Positions 7,987 through 18,070 of a DNA stretch of 64,000 nt are shown here, piece after piece. Source of the DNA: Lachnospiraceae bacterium. Lineage in GTDB: Bacteria; Bacillota; Clostridia; Lachnospirales; Lachnospiraceae. Every line of letters begins with the position of its first letter. The stretch's first letter is position 1. Both the position numbers and the translations under genes were made by a program. Location: positions 1-64,000 of the forward strand of contig JAQYDI010000031.1 of assembly GCA_028724245.1 (NCBI GenBank), read 5' to 3'. The notes under the pieces are model-generated. The model ran no database searches and was not told the DNA's origin. It saw only the letters and a program-made list of their open reading frames with translations.

Positions 7987-9945
7987 TCAGGCATCACAGT
8001 CTGCCGGTTTCTTCCATACATAGGTGTCTACCAGTTCACTGACCTGTTCCCTGATATTGTTTCCGTCCTCATGGGCGGCTTCAATCAGCTTCTCTACTCT
8101 GGGAAAGAACTGTTCTTCATCCAGTTCGATGGGACGGCCAATATGGATCAGTTTATTCGGAGTATCCTGCATCCCTTCTTCATCCATCAGCAGTTCTTCA
8201 TACAGTTTTTCACCGGGCCGGAGACCGGTGATCTCGATTTCAATCTCAACTCCCGGACGGTATCCCTGCAGACGGATCATTTTCTCAGCCAGATCATAGA
8301 TTCTGACCGGTTCGCCCATATCCAGTACAAATATCTCACCGCCTTTTGCGTAGGCTCCTGCCTGAAGGACCAGCGCCACAGCCTCCGATATCAGCATAAA
8401 GTAGCGGATAATGTCCGGGTGGGTAACGGTTACCGGACCGCCCTCCTGTATCTGCCGGCGGAACAACGGGATTACGCTGCCGTTGCTGCCCAGTACATTG
8501 CCGAACCGTACCGCAACATATTCCGTCTCCGAACGGCGGTTGTAGGTCTGTATGATCATCTCGCAGATCCGTTTGGTGGCCCCCATGATGTTGGTGGGAT
8601 TGACCGCTTTGTCAGTTGAGATCAGTACAAATCTCTGAACGTTCCAGCGGTCTGCCAGACGGACCATGGTATAGGTGCCGCCCACGTTGTTTTTGATTGC
8701 TTCATTGGGGCTGTCCTCCATCAGAGGCACATGTTTATGAGCTGCCGCATGATAGATGATATCCGGCCGGAATGTTTCAAACAGCTCATTCATGCGGTGT
8801 TCGTCCCGCACGGAAGCAATCCGCACCTGAAGGTCCAGTTCAGGGTACTTTCTTTTCAGTTCCTGCTGGATGTCATAGGCATTATTCTCGTAGATATCCA
8901 CTATAACGAGGCGTTTGATAGGGTGTGCGGCCAGCTGGCGGCAGAGTTCGCTACCGATGGAACCGCCTCCCCCCGTGACCATGATCGTCTTGCCGGTTAC
9001 ATAGCCGATAATGGATTCCGTGTCCAGCTCCGCCGGTTCCCGGCCAAGCAGATCTTCAATCTTCACTCTCCGCAGATTGGAAACACCCACATCGCCTTTA
9101 ATGATCTGGTACAGGCCCGGAACCGTCATCAGCTCGCATCCTGTCTGCTGGCAGATTTCCAGGATCCGTTTTATTTCACTGCGTTTTACGGAAGGCATGG
9201 CCACAATGATCTGATCGATTCCGTATTTCTCCGCCATCTCACAGATTGTACTTCTGTCGCCAACCACCTGCACATTCTGAATATACCTCCCCTTTTTCAT
9301 GGGATCATCATCAATGATACAGCATACCCTGCGGTTCAGGAAACCGCTGTTGCGGATTTCCTTGATCAGCATAATGCAGGCCTGACCGCCTCCCACGATC
9401 ATGATGTTTTTAAGTCTGGCCGCAGCTGCAGCAGGGTCGATCTTATTCTCCATATGTTTGTGTGCATACAGACGCAGCAGACGGTAGCCCAGCCGGATTG
9501 CCATGGTCTGAATCGCCAGTATTCCATTTGCCATCAGATAATAGCTTCTGGGTACAGGCATATCCAGAAAATGCATGCCGATGCACTGTATCACAGTTGC
9601 TGCCAGGCAGGCCCAGACAATATTCATGCATTCCCTGTAACCTGCATATTCCCACAGGCTGTGATAGATGTGAAATACATAGTACAGAATCAGCACCGTT
9701 ATGATCTGCAGCGGTGAATATTTTAAAAAAGAAGTTATAAACTCAGGTTCGATCTCCTGCGAAATCAGATCAAAACGGATTGCCAGAGCCAGATATCCGG
9801 AAGCCAGTACACATAATATATCCAGAAGCACCAGCAGCAGCATACGGCTCTGTTTAACAGGATTTTCATATATCTTTTTGATTACGTCCATCTTTATCCT
9901 TTTCTTCCTTTCTACCGATAACCGTCCTTCATCAACATCTTTCAA
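7987..9945 (-). CDS. CapD/EpsC-like nucleoside-diphosphate sugar epimerase/dehydratase
   Basis: Four TM N-term; Rossmann motif VGGGQACIMLI; VTGGGGSIGSELCRQL; VFHAAAHKHVPLMEDSP-type motif (IYHAAAHKHVPLMEDSP). A start at MDVIKK (about 9891) is also possible. Confidence 0.93.
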   Translation of the reverse strand: MKDVDEGRLSVERKKRIKMDVIKKIYENPVKQSRMLLLVLLDILCVLASGYLALAIRFDLISQEIEPEFITSFLKYSPLQIITVLILYYVFHIYHSLWEYAGYRECMNIVWACLAATVIQCIGMHFLDMPVPRSYYLMANGILAIQTMAIRLGYRLLRLYAHKHMENKIDPAAAAARLKNIMIVGGGQACIMLIKEIRNSGFLNRRVCCIIDDDPMKKGRYIQNVQVVGDRSTICEMAEKYGIDQIIVAMPSVKRSEIKRILEICQQTGCELMTVPGLYQIIKGDVGVSNLRRVKIEDLLGREPAELDTESIIGYVTGKTIMVTGGGGSIGSELCRQLAAHPIKRLVIVDIYENNAYDIQQELKRKYPELDLQVRIASVRDEHRMNELFETFRPDIIYHAAAHKHVPLMEDSPNEAIKNNVGGTYTMVRLADRWNVQRFVLISTDKAVNPTNIMGATKRICEMIIQTYNRRSETEYVAVRFGNVLGSNGSVIPLFRRQIQEGGPVTVTHPDIIRYFMLISEAVALVLQAGAYAKGGEIFVLDMGEPVRIYDLAEKMIRLQGYRPGVEIEIEITGLRPGEKLYEELLMDEEGMQDTPNKLIHIGRPIELDEEQFFPRVEKLIEAAHEDGNNIREQVSELVDTYVWKKPADCDA

Positions 9946-9984
9946 CTGTCTTCTTTTGGCCGTCTTTCTTCTCTTTATCTGTCT

Positions 9985-11472
9985 TTATTTGTCTTTCCCG
10001 GCTCCGTATCCGTATCTGCCATAATAACCGTATCTTCCGTATCCACCGTATTTGCCATAGGAGCGGTATGAACCGCTGCATCCGGTGCTGTTCTCCGTGG
10101 CATCATTCAGCACGGTTCCCAGAATACGGCAGCCATTCTCCGCGATCTGTGAAAATCCATCTATGATCAGATGCCGTCTTGCCAGGTCACGGCGTACCAC
10201 GTAGATGCATCCATCTACATATTTGCCCAGAGCCATGGAATCCCCCAGTATCATGACCGGCGGAGTATCTACAATGATATATTCCGCATAATCTCTGACA
10301 CTTTCCAGAAAATCCTTCATGGCCTCCGATGAGAGTATGTCTGTTGACCTGCGGGTAATTTCACCGGCAGTGATGACAAAAAGCCCGGAATCCGGCAGTC
10401 TGGTGATTACATTCTCCGTTTCATTCCTGCCGGTAAGGATTTCGGAAAGTCCTTCCCTGCCGCTGTCTATCTGCAGAGTCCCTGCAATGGACGGATTGCG
10501 CATGTCGCCGTCCACCAGAAGTGTTTTATGACCTGCCAGCGCCAGCGATATGGCAAGATTGACAGCAGCCGTCGTTTTTCCTTCACCGGGAATGGTACTG
10601 GTCACCAGAACAGTCCGGCTTCCTTTTTTCTCTGCTTCCCGCTCAAACCGGGTGCGGATCGTGCGCATGGACTCTCCGAAGGCAAAGGGGATCCGGGAAT
10701 TATCCATCGTCAGCTGGTTTCTCTGCTGATTGCTGCGTTTTTTGAATTTTACAGACGGCAGAGCTCCCAGATATGCAGCATTCAGATACTGCTTCATCTC
10801 CTGTACCGTGGATATGGTACGGATGCTGAGACCATACAGCATGAGCAGGGCTGCGCCTGCCAGATAGATCAGTACTGCTTTCTTTCCCGCACTCAGGATG
10901 TAAGCCTTTTCGGAAGGCCTGGAATTCACCGGTTCTTCAGGAACTCCCATATCGCGAAAAGCGGTAAACTCCGTAGGTCCTACAATGTATTCCAGCGTAT
11001 CCGGATAGACTTCTACTACTGCCTGAAGCAGTTCATATATTTCCTCCGGTTCCTGGCCGGTGACCGTAAAGGTCAGCAGATTGGTATTGGGATCCGCAGA
11101 TATACTGATCTGACCCGGAAGTTCATCTGTTCCCAGCTTGTCCTCCAGAGCATCCGTCAGAACGCCGTTCTGAAGCAGATAAGGAAATACTGTTACCATC
11201 TGATCAGCTGTCAGCATATTCTGGTAGGAGTTCTCCTGATCGGATGCCATGGCCACATAAACAGTGGATGCGGTCTGGTACATGGGTGTATAGCTTCTGT
11301 CTGCCCGGACATAGAACAATATACCTGCCAGAAGCGCCGGTATCAAAGGAATCCACCAGCCTGACCGGACTCCTTTCCACATATCTGCCAGCATACGGAA
11401 CAGATCGATTTTTTCCGGCCCGGACTGACCGGATATATACGGTTCAGATGTATTTACTTTATTTTCTTCCAC
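9985..11472 (-). CDS. Wzz/BY-kinase fusion (capsular/EPS tyrosine autokinase)
   Basis: Chain-length N-terminal domain with two TMs; VLVTSTIPGEGKTTAAVNLA (Walker A), LLVDGDMRNP, YIIVDTPPVMILGDS; Tyr-rich C-term SYRSYGKYGGYGRYGYYGRYGYGAGKDK. Confidence 0.92.
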   Translation of the reverse strand: MEENKVNTSEPYISGQSGPEKIDLFRMLADMWKGVRSGWWIPLIPALLAGILFYVRADRSYTPMYQTASTVYVAMASDQENSYQNMLTADQMVTVFPYLLQNGVLTDALEDKLGTDELPGQISISADPNTNLLTFTVTGQEPEEIYELLQAVVEVYPDTLEYIVGPTEFTAFRDMGVPEEPVNSRPSEKAYILSAGKKAVLIYLAGAALLMLYGLSIRTISTVQEMKQYLNAAYLGALPSVKFKKRSNQQRNQLTMDNSRIPFAFGESMRTIRTRFEREAEKKGSRTVLVTSTIPGEGKTTAAVNLAISLALAGHKTLLVDGDMRNPSIAGTLQIDSGREGLSEILTGRNETENVITRLPDSGLFVITAGEITRRSTDILSSEAMKDFLESVRDYAEYIIVDTPPVMILGDSMALGKYVDGCIYVVRRDLARRHLIIDGFSQIAENGCRILGTVLNDATENSTGCSGSYRSYGKYGGYGRYGYYGRYGYGAGKDK

Positions 11473-11475
11473 ACT

Positions 11476-13119
11476 CTAATCCTCCTGTTCCGTGATTTCA
11501 TCGACCCGTTCAGCAAAAAAATCTTCTCCGGAAGATGATTCCCGGTATGTTTCTCTTTTCTTTTTCGGTTTTTCTGAAGACTTCTGTCCGACCCCTTCCT
11601 TTGAACCGTATCCGTAGCCTCTGCCGTAACCATAGCTGTATCCGTAGCTGCTGCCGTAACCTCCGCGCCCGCTGTAATTTCCTCCGGCGATACCGGCCAC
11701 ATTGATGCCGGTGTACTGCTGAATCACCAGCGGCAGGGTATAAATATTGTTGAGAATACAGCCCAGAAGTCTGGCATGACCGTCCCTCATCAGATCAATG
11801 CAGTCGTTGACCGCCTGCGTGGGAGCATGATCCGGGTTGATGACAAGAAGTGAATAATCCGCATACTGCAGCAGAGTCTCTGCATCGGCCGCCATATTGA
11901 CCGGAGGGGTATCGATGATGATGTAATCCATCTCCTCCCGCATGGTACGGATCAGTTCTTTCATCCGGCCGTGTTCAATGATTTCACTGGAATCTGAATG
12001 GTGATTTCTGTCGCAGATCATATACACGCCGCTTTCCGCGTCACGGACCAGACACTCTCTTAAAGCTGCTTTTCCCAGAAGATATTCACTGAATGACCGT
12101 TCTTCTTCCTCACCGCGTCCGAATATCTTATACTGTGCAGGTTTTCTCAGGTCAGCGTCAAGCAGCAGAACTTTATCGGAAACACCTGCCAGAGCCAGAG
12201 CAAGATTGGCAGCTACGGTTGATTTCCCCTCGTTTTCCAGCATACTGGTGACCAGTATGACTTTTTTTCCGCTCCGGCTGCAGCGTGTGATGATTTTTTC
12301 TCTCATACGTCTGTAGCTTTCCACAAAACCGAAGCTGGCCACCGGAGAAGTGATCAGAAGAGCTTTTTTATTCTTCCGCTTTCGCGGGCTGAGCATCATA
12401 CGGATCGTTTTGTTTTTCCGTTCATGATATATGGCTGCATACAGTCTGGTATCCAGTTTGTTCTCCACATCCCGCTCATTTTTTACACTGTCATAAAACC
12501 ACGAAATCAGAAGAATCAGAGCTGCCATGGCTGCCATGGCAAGCAGAGCATACTTTTTGCTTCTGCCGCTGATATCATAGGTATTGTCAGGGCCGGAGGG
12601 ATATTCCGGCGCAATCAGCTCTTCCAGCACATATCCGGGACACATCATTTCCGATATATCCGGATAATGTTCCATCAGTCCTTTCAGAACCCGGTAGGAG
12701 GTGGATGGTTTATCGGAGCGCACAGACAGAGAGATCAGATTGGTTTCTGCAACAATATCCGCCGTTACTTCCACATCCAGCTTTTTTAATCCCATGTCTT
12801 CTGCAACTTCCTGAAGGATATACTCATCCGTCAGAATATTCGCAAATGCTTCCGCATTGCCCGAATAATAACTGTAGCTGCTGCCGCTTCTGGCCGTCCC
12901 TTTTACCATGACCGTCGAGGATGACGTGTACATGGGTTTATATCCCGCATAGGGCAGATAAACATATGTATTGACAAACAGTACGACCGTAATTCCTGTC
13001 AGCAGGATGACCCACCAGTTTTTCAGCAGGTCTTTCAGAAGCGTATAATAATCCAGATTGGAAAAGATACTGCTTTCTGCCCCTGCAGGGGTTGATTTTA
13101 TCGTTTCGTTCTCGCTCAA
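11476..13119 (-). CDS. Second Wzz/BY-kinase fusion
   Basis: VILVTSMLENEGKSTVAANLALAL, LLLDADLRKPAQYKIF, YIIIDTPPVNMAADA; Gly/Tyr-rich GGYGSSYGYSYGYGRGYGYGSKE tail. Confidence 0.92.
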   Translation of the reverse strand: MSENETIKSTPAGAESSIFSNLDYYTLLKDLLKNWWVILLTGITVVLFVNTYVYLPYAGYKPMYTSSSTVMVKGTARSGSSYSYYSGNAEAFANILTDEYILQEVAEDMGLKKLDVEVTADIVAETNLISLSVRSDKPSTSYRVLKGLMEHYPDISEMMCPGYVLEELIAPEYPSGPDNTYDISGRSKKYALLAMAAMAALILLISWFYDSVKNERDVENKLDTRLYAAIYHERKNKTIRMMLSPRKRKNKKALLITSPVASFGFVESYRRMREKIITRCSRSGKKVILVTSMLENEGKSTVAANLALALAGVSDKVLLLDADLRKPAQYKIFGRGEEEERSFSEYLLGKAALRECLVRDAESGVYMICDRNHHSDSSEIIEHGRMKELIRTMREEMDYIIIDTPPVNMAADAETLLQYADYSLLVINPDHAPTQAVNDCIDLMRDGHARLLGCILNNIYTLPLVIQQYTGINVAGIAGGNYSGRGGYGSSYGYSYGYGRGYGYGSKEGVGQKSSEKPKKKRETYRESSSGEDFFAERVDEITEQED

Positions 13120-13131
13120 TGTAACCTCCCT

Positions 13132-14070
13132 CTATTCGTAAACAATTACAGACAGCGACGCATTGCCGGTAAATCCGTCTTCCGTAATTAACGTGTATGT
13201 TACCGTATAGGTTCCCGGTTTTTTCACATCAACCGGATTATCAATATAGATATCACTGTAATGCAGTTCTTCTATAACTGCATCGCCTTCTTTCCTGTTG
13301 CTGAGGTCTCCGAAGAGTCCTTCCGTTTTTTCACCTTCTTTTGCAGATCTCTCACTGGACGATGTTTTAATATCAAATGTTCTGGAGCCGATGGTTACAT
13401 CCTCCATATACTGATAGGGATTGAACAGCTTTCCTTTTTTGATATAGACAAGATAATCGGTCAGATTGATGGAAGGTGTACAGGAGCTGTCGGAAGCTTC
13501 GTAGATTTCCACCTTCAGGTCAATATCTGCCACATCACCTGCTGAATTGGATACCTGATACCCCAGATTATAGGTTCCTGTATCCGGCTGAGAAGATAGA
13601 TATCCATCTGTCCGGCGGATACGGTTGGTCAGATCCCCATCCAGACAATCCTCTGCTTTCAGATAATCAAGAACATCAACCTCACTGCCCGCAGGAAAAC
13701 GCAGCGCCTCTTCCAGCGAAAAACGGGGCGGTGAATAATCACTGTAGGTAAGTGTACGGGAAGCCCGACCGGTGTTGTTGGAAGAATCGCAGACTGCATA
13801 AGTGATCGTTCTGCTTCCGTCTGCCATGAAATGACCGATATTTTCCACAATGATATCCTTTGTCAGATCACCGTCTTTATTGTCTGAAGCGGTTACTCCT
13901 TCCAGAAGCTTCTCTTCCGGATCTTCCACGCTGACCTCGATCCGGTCTGTATCAAACGTAATCTCAGGCGCTTTCCCGTCCAGATTCAGTTCATGATAAT
14001 AACGCAGTCCTGCATAACTGCCAAGTGATAAAATAAACAGTGTTACCACAAGGATTCTGATATATTTCAT
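13132..14070 (-). CDS. Membrane-anchored protein with bacterial Ig-like (DUF5011/HYR-like) domains
   Basis: N-term TM; repeated VTASDNKDGDLTKDIIVENIG, AEDCLDGDLTNRIRRTDG, KPGTYTVTYTL motifs. Confidence 0.75.
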   Translation of the reverse strand: MKYIRILVVTLFILSLGSYAGLRYYHELNLDGKAPEITFDTDRIEVSVEDPEEKLLEGVTASDNKDGDLTKDIIVENIGHFMADGSRTITYAVCDSSNNTGRASRTLTYSDYSPPRFSLEEALRFPAGSEVDVLDYLKAEDCLDGDLTNRIRRTDGYLSSQPDTGTYNLGYQVSNSAGDVADIDLKVEIYEASDSSCTPSINLTDYLVYIKKGKLFNPYQYMEDVTIGSRTFDIKTSSSERSAKEGEKTEGLFGDLSNRKEGDAVIEELHYSDIYIDNPVDVKKPGTYTVTYTLITEDGFTGNASLSVIVYE

Positions 14071-14090
14071 ATACTACCTCTTTCTGCCTG

Positions 14091-14843
14091 TCACGCGATC
14101 GGCCAGAGCAGTTCCTTTCCTTCGAGAATTCGTTCCGGATTCACTCTGGTGAGAAAATCCGCATAATCGTCGCCATATTCCTGCGCCAGCACCATCCTTA
14201 CTTCATCCATATAGGTAGTTCTCCACTCGCAGTGATGCGCGTCGCTGGCAACGCAGCTGACCATCCCTTCCTCCAAAAGCCAGGAGGCACAGGAAAAAGG
14301 CAGTCTGCCAAAACGTTTCAGCAGGCTTCCCTTATTGATCTGCGTCCCGCAGCCCATACGGATCCAGTAATCCACAAGTCCGGGATCTTTCTGCACGTAT
14401 TCATATCTCTCAGGATGAGCCACAATGGGCGTATAGCCCATGCTGCAGATATCAGAAAGAATATCCGTTGCATAATCAGGTGATCCTGCAAACGGGAATT
14501 CAATCAGCAGATATCCTGTATCATTAATTGTCATGAGCCGTCCTTCTTTCAGCAGGAAGGGCACCTCCGGCGTCCCGAAAACCTCCATGCCCGTATACAG
14601 CTCCAGAGGAATTCCGGCTTCCTTCACCTGTCTGCGGAATTTCTCCATCCTGCTTCGTATCACATCATCATCATTATAATTATCAAACATCTCCGGAATG
14701 TTGCAGTGCGGTGTCATGACCAGATGCCTGACACCACTTCTGACAGCCTGTTCCGCCATCTCCAGAGAAATCTCCGGGTCCGGCGAGCCATCATCCACAC
14801 CCGGCAGAATATGCACATGTATATCTACCATTTTTTTCCTCAT
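14091..14843 (-). CDS. CpsB/CapC-type PHP tyrosine-protein phosphatase
   Basis: MVDIHVHILPGVDDGSPDPEISLEMA, VMTPHCN, PIVAHPERYEYVQKDP, VASDAHHCEWRTTYMDE. Confidence 0.95.
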   Translation of the reverse strand: MRKKMVDIHVHILPGVDDGSPDPEISLEMAEQAVRSGVRHLVMTPHCNIPEMFDNYNDDDVIRSRMEKFRRQVKEAGIPLELYTGMEVFGTPEVPFLLKEGRLMTINDTGYLLIEFPFAGSPDYATDILSDICSMGYTPIVAHPERYEYVQKDPGLVDYWIRMGCGTQINKGSLLKRFGRLPFSCASWLLEEGMVSCVASDAHHCEWRTTYMDEVRMVLAQEYGDDYADFLTRVNPERILEGKELLWPIA

Positions 14844-14960
14844 TAAAATATTAGTATCAACGCTAAATTATAACATAGATTTCCGCATCTTCAAAGTATT
14901 TATTATGTGTTTAGAATCTTTTTGGCAAAAAATATATTTTTCAGCCCCGGGTACAGAAAA

Positions 14961-14987
14961 GGAGCTGTAAATTCTGTTTACAGCTCC
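14961..14987 (-). terminator. Hairpin terminator downstream of acpP
   Basis: ggagctgtaaa-ttctg-tttacagctcc, T-tract on the minus strand (TTTTC). Confidence 0.7.
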
Positions 14988-15038
14988 CTGTCATACATTG
15001 ATAAATCCCGGTGTATGTTTATCTTCTGATGCAATTGA

Positions 15039-15272
15039 TTATTCGGTAATGCCCTTTGATTCCAGATACTGAATCAGATCATTGATCGTTACAATGTTCT
15101 CCAGTTCTTCCGCAGGTACTTCAATACCATATTCTTCTTCAAGATTCATCACCATCTCAAACAGATCCAGAGAATCTGCTCCCAGGTCATCCTTGAAAGA
15201 TGTGTCTTCTTTTACGTCTGCGGCATCAACACCCAGCTGGTCTACCAATAATTCTGTAATCTTTTCTAACAT
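15039..15272 (-). CDS. acpP: Acyl carrier protein
   Basis: 77 aa; DDLGADSLDLFEMVMNLEEEYGIEVPAEE phosphopantetheine site. Confidence 0.96.
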   Translation of the reverse strand: MLEKITELLVDQLGVDAADVKEDTSFKDDLGADSLDLFEMVMNLEEEYGIEVPAEELENIVTINDLIQYLESKGITE

Positions 15273-15387
15273 CGTAAACTCCTTTTTAGAATCTCCTGAA
15301 TTTCAATCAAAGAATAAACCAGAATTCGCTGCTTGTCAATCATGTTATTTCACAATTTTGCAGACTCTGCAGGTCTGTTTTAAAGAG

Positions 15388-15858
15388 TTATTTCACAATC
15401 TCGCAGGCTGCTGCCCCCAGATATTCGATCAGCTGTTCGGGATTAACAATAATCTGGACGCCTCTGGCACCGCCGCTCAGATAGATTTCGTCAAACAGCA
15501 GTGCTGTTTCCTCAAAATATGTGGGATACTTTTTCTTCATGCCCACAGGAGAGCAGCCGCCCCGGATATATCCCGTCAGTCCCAGCAGTTCCTTCACATG
15601 AACCATCTCGATCTTTTTGTCCTTTGCCGCCGCAGCTGCCTTTTTCAGATCAAGCTCCTCATTGACGGGAATACAGAATACCATAATTCCCTTTTTCTCA
15701 CCTCTGGCCACCAGTGTCTTGAAGCAGGTATCGGGATCCAGACCCAGCTGGGCCACCACATGATCTCCTCCCAGATGATCCTCGTCAAATTCATATTCCT
15801 GAGCCCGGTAGGGAATCCCTGCCTGCTCCAGAATACGCATTGCATTTGTCTTTACCAT
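15388..15858 (-). CDS. ybaK: Cys-tRNA(Pro)/Cys-tRNA(Cys) deacylase, YbaK family
   Basis: FKTLVARGEKKGIMVFCIPVNEELDLKKAA and GYIRGGCSPVGMKKKYPTYFEE are YbaK motifs. Confidence 0.93.
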   Translation of the reverse strand: MVKTNAMRILEQAGIPYRAQEYEFDEDHLGGDHVVAQLGLDPDTCFKTLVARGEKKGIMVFCIPVNEELDLKKAAAAAKDKKIEMVHVKELLGLTGYIRGGCSPVGMKKKYPTYFEETALLFDEIYLSGGARGVQIIVNPEQLIEYLGAAACEIVK

Positions 15859-15916
15859 AATATGCGCCTTCTTTATAATTTTCCTTTTTATTCAACCGAA
15901 CCGGATGATCACTTCG

Positions 15917-18070
15917 TCATCCCACATTCTGTCCGGCCTTCGTTTTCAGTTTCTCCAGAAAATCCGGTACCTTCCCTTTCTCAATGAAAAAATCCGATAC
16001 CATCTCTTCACCTGTTTCTGTATCCGTCATGTAGGCAGTCACATGAAATCCCGGCTCAACGCTTTTCAGCGTCAGATTGATATTGCTGGCCATTGCAGAT
16101 ACCAGACAGGATTTCAGTACTTCCAGCTGCTTTTCATCTTCTGTCCATAGGGTATTGTACTGACTTGAAGCAGAACTGAGATCGTCCCATTCAGTAAAAC
16201 CTGCCGCCTCTGAGCCGGTCAGATAGCTTTCACTGTCCATCTCACTCTGTTCTTCATAAAGGATCCGGGCCTTGTATATGGAATCGTATACGGAAGTCTG
16301 TTCGTAACCGTATCCCTTTAACAGCGTCAGCGTATGTCTGAATGACGGATACACAGGATAGGAATTATAGTAATCATTCTGACTTTGGGCAAATTCCAGA
16401 TACAGTACCGGTTCCTCGCTGCACATGGTTTCCATGGTCAGATCCTTCAGTTCCCGCTTATATGTACGCAGCAGCGTAATGTACTGTGCATCATCAAGGC
16501 TCAGCTTCATCTTATTCTCAGAAAAGCCGTTGTTGATCCATACCGTACAGTTCTCCTCCCCTCTTGTGAGGACAGGATAAAGGGATTCCTTATAGCGGTC
16601 CATGGCAAATATCTCACTGCATTCTGCGAAACTGTCCGTGATCTTCACCGTATAGCAGCGATAAACAGATCTTCCGTTTTTCAGCCGGAAGCAGACCACC
16701 ATGGTGCCGCAATCATCATCCCACTTTTCAATCTCCATGGACTTTTCTGCCATACGAAGGATCGGCTGAACATTTTTCAGATTCATCTGGGACAATATAC
16801 TGCATAATTCCTGGTTGGTGTATGAATAGCTGAACACCGTCTCCTGGTCGAGCATCTTTTCGTACTCTTCCTGTGTGTACTCTTTAATGTAATTGCGGTA
16901 ATACTCCAGCTGCGACAGGGAGACTCCTGCAGAATCCAGCTCCGCCTCGGACGGAAGCCATGTGTCGAATCCCGTCAGATCGAACCGGAAAATGCACATA
17001 AATATAACTGCACATCCGGTACAGATCATCATGGACAGCCTGTGATTGAAAAATGCCCGGAAATCCAGCTGAAGCACCATCTGCATAATGCAGTGCATGA
17101 TGATGCAGCCTGCCACAATGCCGAGATACAGCCAGAAATCGCTGTTGTTGTAAGACATGGATCTCAGAAAAATACCCGTCATAACACCGATCATGGTGAC
17201 TGTCAGGAAACTGATCACCGGTCCTGCAGCCGGATAAGCCAGTCCGCAGCCGGTTTTCTCAGCCGGTCTCTTCAGAAACAGTGCGGAGGCTGCCGCAGGC
17301 AGAAGAACTGCCATCCCAAACAGAAGCAATGTTGAAAATACATCATAATACCCTGTGGTGCCGTACCTGTTCAACACTTCAAGACAGATCGTCACAGCGC
17401 TTCCGTCACCGTAGAGCAGCGGTCTGCCCGTATCCACGTAGGTTTGAAAAAAGAGGGACTGACACTCCCTGAACAGAGCACAGAATACAGGACCTGCAAA
17501 ATGCAGAAATAAAAGCGTTATGATGCTGGAAAGATAACTTCCTGCCAGCAGAACAGCAATTGCGCTGACCGAGTAAAATATCCAGTAAAAGACCAGATAC
17601 AGAAAAGCCAGCAATGCCAGTTCCTTCATATATCCGACGATTATGGCGCCATGGGCAATGCCTACCAGTACCGCACTGCCGTACAGGATCACATAAGGCA
17701 CTGCAAACAGCACAAAACCTGTCAGATAACGGTACCAGAACTGCATACCCCTGCTTATGGGCAGAGAATGATAAAAGTCCACTTTGCTCCTGCTGAAAAG
17801 ATATCCGAATTCCAGCAGGGCAGCCGCTGCAGCCATGATAAATATCATAAGATACAGCCATTCGTTCCGGCTCATGAATTCCAGCAGAAAACTTTCAGGT
17901 ATGCTGACAGATGTCTCCTGCATGTACTGCCCCAGATCAAGGGCCACACTGACAGGGAGGGCAAATATCAGCGCGATGGTGAAAATCCCTCCTGCCCAGA
18001 TATTGCGCAGGCATTCCTGAGCAAGAAGACGTTCAAACAGCTTTCTAGCCGATAATTTTTTTGATATCAT
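15917..18070 (-). CDS. ABC transporter permease (ABC-2-like, large extracytoplasmic domain)
   Basis: Many TMs; YLFSRSKVDFYHSLPISRGMQFWYRYLTG. Start trimmed to ATG 18070 after GGAGGTGGCAGGAT; overlaps the ATPase gene. Confidence 0.85.
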   Translation of the reverse strand: MISKKLSARKLFERLLAQECLRNIWAGGIFTIALIFALPVSVALDLGQYMQETSVSIPESFLLEFMSRNEWLYLMIFIMAAAAALLEFGYLFSRSKVDFYHSLPISRGMQFWYRYLTGFVLFAVPYVILYGSAVLVGIAHGAIIVGYMKELALLAFLYLVFYWIFYSVSAIAVLLAGSYLSSIITLLFLHFAGPVFCALFRECQSLFFQTYVDTGRPLLYGDGSAVTICLEVLNRYGTTGYYDVFSTLLLFGMAVLLPAAASALFLKRPAEKTGCGLAYPAAGPVISFLTVTMIGVMTGIFLRSMSYNNSDFWLYLGIVAGCIIMHCIMQMVLQLDFRAFFNHRLSMMICTGCAVIFMCIFRFDLTGFDTWLPSEAELDSAGVSLSQLEYYRNYIKEYTQEEYEKMLDQETVFSYSYTNQELCSILSQMNLKNVQPILRMAEKSMEIEKWDDDCGTMVVCFRLKNGRSVYRCYTVKITDSFAECSEIFAMDRYKESLYPVLTRGEENCTVWINNGFSENKMKLSLDDAQYITLLRTYKRELKDLTMETMCSEEPVLYLEFAQSQNDYYNSYPVYPSFRHTLTLLKGYGYEQTSVYDSIYKARILYEEQSEMDSESYLTGSEAAGFTEWDDLSSASSQYNTLWTEDEKQLEVLKSCLVSAMASNINLTLKSVEPGFHVTAYMTDTETGEEMVSDFFIEKGKVPDFLEKLKTKAGQNVG

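Noticed and set aside
8731-9717. 328-aa plus-strand ORF
   Set aside because: Antisense to the CapD-like dehydratase; no domain motifs.
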